Shown here: in pieces, positions 5,795 to 6,792 of the stretch | Layout of the letters: each line of letters starts with the position of its first letter | Position numbering within the stretch: the stretch's first letter is position 1 | From: Acholeplasmatales bacterium | GTDB lineage: Bacteria; Bacillota_I; Bacilli_A; Izemoplasmatales; Hujiaoplasmataceae | NCBI GenBank assembly: GCA_003477305.1 | Contig: DMTN01000001.1 | Span: forward strand, 1-6,792 | Direction of reading: 5' to 3' | DNA length: 6,792 bases | The notes under the pieces: generated by a model | Database searches by the model: none | Seen by the model: only the letters and a program-made list of their open reading frames with translations | Told to the model about the DNA's origin: nothing | Made by a program: the position numbers and the translations under genes

Positions 5795-5823
5795 TTGCTT
5801 TATCGGCGAATTTTTGTTAGAAT
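5795..5823 (+). promoter_or_regulatory. Sigma-A-type promoter for rpsB
   Basis: The -35 box TTGCTT (5795-5800), a 17-base spacer and the -10 box TAGAAT (5818-5823) with an upstream TG (5815-5816) form an extended -10 promoter. The -35 hexamer is identical to that of the rpiB promoter. Transcription would begin near 5830. It lies 25 bases after dut, and no convincing terminator separates the two. Confidence 0.78.
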
Positions 5824-5829
5824 ATTCAC

Positions 5830-5939
5830 GCCGCAAAAAATACACACACCGACGAGCAATTCGCCAAGAGCCGGACATCCGGAGGCGATAGCGATGACCT
5901 CGGTGGAGGCAAAATCGAAAACAGGAGGATTCAAAAGCA
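5830..5939 (+). promoter_or_regulatory. Leader of the rpsB mRNA, possibly structured
   Basis: About 110 untranslated bases from the inferred start of transcription. CCGG (5871-5874) can pair with CCGG (5879-5882) around ACAT. CCTC (5898-5901) can pair with GAGG (5906-5909), closed further out by CGAT (5892-5895) with ATCG (5914-5917). AGGAGG (5923-5928), 11 bases before the ATG, is the rpsB ribosome binding site. A second site, GGAGG (5881-5885), stands 8 bases before an out-of-frame ATG at 5894. I do not recognise a known riboswitch or ribosomal-protein leader here. Confidence 0.45.
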
Positions 5940-6792
5940 ATGGGCGTTATTTCAATGAAAAGCCTGCTCGAAGCAGGCGTGCATTTCGGACACCAGACGC
6001 GGCGTTGGAACCCGAAGATGGCCAAGTACATCTTCACCTCGCGCAACGGTATCCACATCATCGATCTTCAGAAGACGAGTGATTGCCTCGACATCGCCTA
6101 CAAGGCCATGTTCGACATCGTCGCCGCCGACGGCAAAGTGCTGTTCGTCGGTACCAAGAAGCAGTCCATGGAGCCGGTTCGCGACGAAGCGAAACGCGCC
6201 AATCAGTACTATGTCGACAAGCGCTGGCTTGGCGGCACGCTCACCAACTTCAAGACGATCAAGAAGTCGATCAAGAAACTCCAGGATCTCTACAAGATGG
6301 AAAAGGACGGCACCTTCGCCGTTCTGCCGAAGAAGGAAGTCATCGGTCTCCGCAAGGAAATGGACCGTCTCGAAAAGTTCCTCGGCGGCATCAAGGACAT
6401 GAAGAACCTGCCTCAGGCGCTTTTCATCATCGACCCGCGCAAAGAAGGCAACGCCATTCTCGAAGCCCGCAAACTCGGCATCCCCGTCTTCGGCATCGTC
6501 GACACCAACTGCGACCCCGATGACGTCGACTATATCATCCCCGCCAACGATGACGCGCTCCGTTCGGTCAAGCTGATCGTCTCGAAGATGGCCGACTCGA
6601 TCGTCGAAGCCCTCGGCGGCGCCGCCGGCGGCGTCCCGCCTGTCGCTTCCGACACTGCCGCCGAAGTCAAACCGGCCGCCGTCAATCCCGTCGAAGTGAA
6701 AGCCCCCGAAGCGAAACCCGCTCCTGCCCCGGCTCCCGTTCGCGTCACCCCGGCTCCCGCTGCTGCCGCTGTGGCTCCCGCTGCTGCCGTTG
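5940..6792 (+). CDS. rpsB: 30S ribosomal protein S2 with long Ala/Pro-rich tail, 3' end outside window
   Basis: Ribosomal protein S2, of which 284 residues are visible with no stop reached. S2 binds the 30S subunit late, between head and body, and is needed for recruitment of S1-like proteins and mRNA. The start MGVISMKSLLEAGVHFGHQTRRWNPKM contains the S2 signature (split here: SMKSLLEAGVHFG, HQTRRWNPKM). KRWLGGTLTNF (94-104), LPKKEV (129-134), FLGGIKDM (147-154), FIIDPRKE (162-169) and VDTNCDPD (187-194) are conserved blocks. The normal fold ends near residue 226. At least 58 more residues follow, rich in Ala, Pro, Val, Lys and Glu, so the protein is clearly longer than the roughly 240-250 residues usual in Bacillota. 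The ATG is supported by AGGAGG at 5923-5928. tsf would normally follow beyond the window. Confidence 0.97.
   Translation, partial: MGVISMKSLLEAGVHFGHQTRRWNPKMAKYIFTSRNGIHIIDLQKTSDCLDIAYKAMFDIVAADGKVLFVGTKKQSMEPVRDEAKRANQYYVDKRWLGGTLTNFKTIKKSIKKLQDLYKMEKDGTFAVLPKKEVIGLRKEMDRLEKFLGGIKDMKNLPQALFIIDPRKEGNAILEARKLGIPVFGIVDTNCDPDDVDYIIPANDDALRSVKLIVSKMADSIVEALGGAAGGVPPVASDTAAEVKPAAVNPVEVKAPEAKPAPAPAPVRVTPAPAAAAVAPAAAV
6752..6792 (+). repeat. 21-base tandem repeat in the rpsB tail
   Basis: The 17-base string GGCTCCCGCTGCTGCCG occurs at 6752-6768 and again at 6773-6789, a period of 21 bases or seven codons (APAAAAV). It runs to the window end, so the copy number is unknown. A partial third match, GGCTCCCG, is at 6731-6738. 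Confidence 0.8.

Noticed and set aside
5782..5800. GCGCA/TGTGC inverted repeat after dut as a terminator
   Set aside because: Five pairs with one G-U, no proper T-tract, and it overlaps the rpsB -35 box.
5805..5865. Perfect 8-base inverted repeat GGCGAATT (5805-5812) and AATTCGCC (5858-5865) flanking the rpsB -10 and transcript start
   Set aside because: The first arm lies upstream of the transcript start, so it cannot fold in the mRNA. As a paired operator it is possible, but an 8-base match at this distance can occur by chance and nothing else supports it.
1..6792. CRISPR arrays, mobile elements, tRNA or rRNA genes, or a defence or biosynthetic cluster
   Set aside because: No regularly spaced repeats, transposase or integrase motifs, cloverleaf or rRNA sequence were seen. 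Nearly all bases are taken by recognised housekeeping genes.

Overview
The window is a GC-rich stretch with strong G/C preference at third codon positions. It carries ten protein genes, all on the plus strand, and no RNA genes or mobile elements. The proteins look like Bacillota (Firmicutes). The evidence is a lepB-rbgA-rnhB gene order, a short YrdC protein followed by rpiB and upp as in a shortened Bacillus ywlC-ywlF-glyA-upp region, strong AAAGGAGG-type ribosome binding sites, and an S2 protein close to the Bacillus sequence. A GC-rich relative of the Bacilli/Mollicutes branch would fit, but the exact lineage is inference. Every stop codon in view is TGA and all tryptophans are TGG, so the standard code applies.

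Layout. Positions 1-415 hold the C-terminal end of an FtsK/SpoIIIE DNA translocase. Then comes a close-packed run: signal peptidase I (lepB, 420-1250), the 50S-assembly GTPase rbgA (1275-2141), ribonuclease HII rnhB (2128-2763), a HAD phosphatase of the Gph type (2760-3431) and a YrdC-domain protein (tsaC-like, 3428-3988). Genes here overlap or nearly touch, and I see no terminator between them. A new promoter with a perfect extended -10 starts the rpiB-upp pair (4082-5159), which ends in a clear intrinsic terminator (5164-5190). A 160-base gap with very small stacked reading frames leads to dut (5320-5769). A second extended -10 promoter and a leader of about 110 bases precede rpsB (5940 to the window end, open). 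Its product has an unusual Ala/Pro-rich tail.

The genes serve core functions: chromosome segregation, protein export, ribosome assembly, genome maintenance (RNase HII, dUTPase), metabolite repair (Gph), tRNA modification (t6A), the pentose phosphate pathway and uracil salvage. RpiB sits on the route to ribose-5-phosphate and hence PRPP, the co-substrate of the neighbouring Upp.

I found no undescribed multi-gene system. The points worth checking are control signals (a hairpin over the rbgA ribosome binding site, an overlapping upstream frame in the rpsB leader, mini-frames before dut) and protein oddities (the S2 tail with shifted codon use, changed motifs in the YrdC protein and dUTPase, an elaborated LepB N-terminus).
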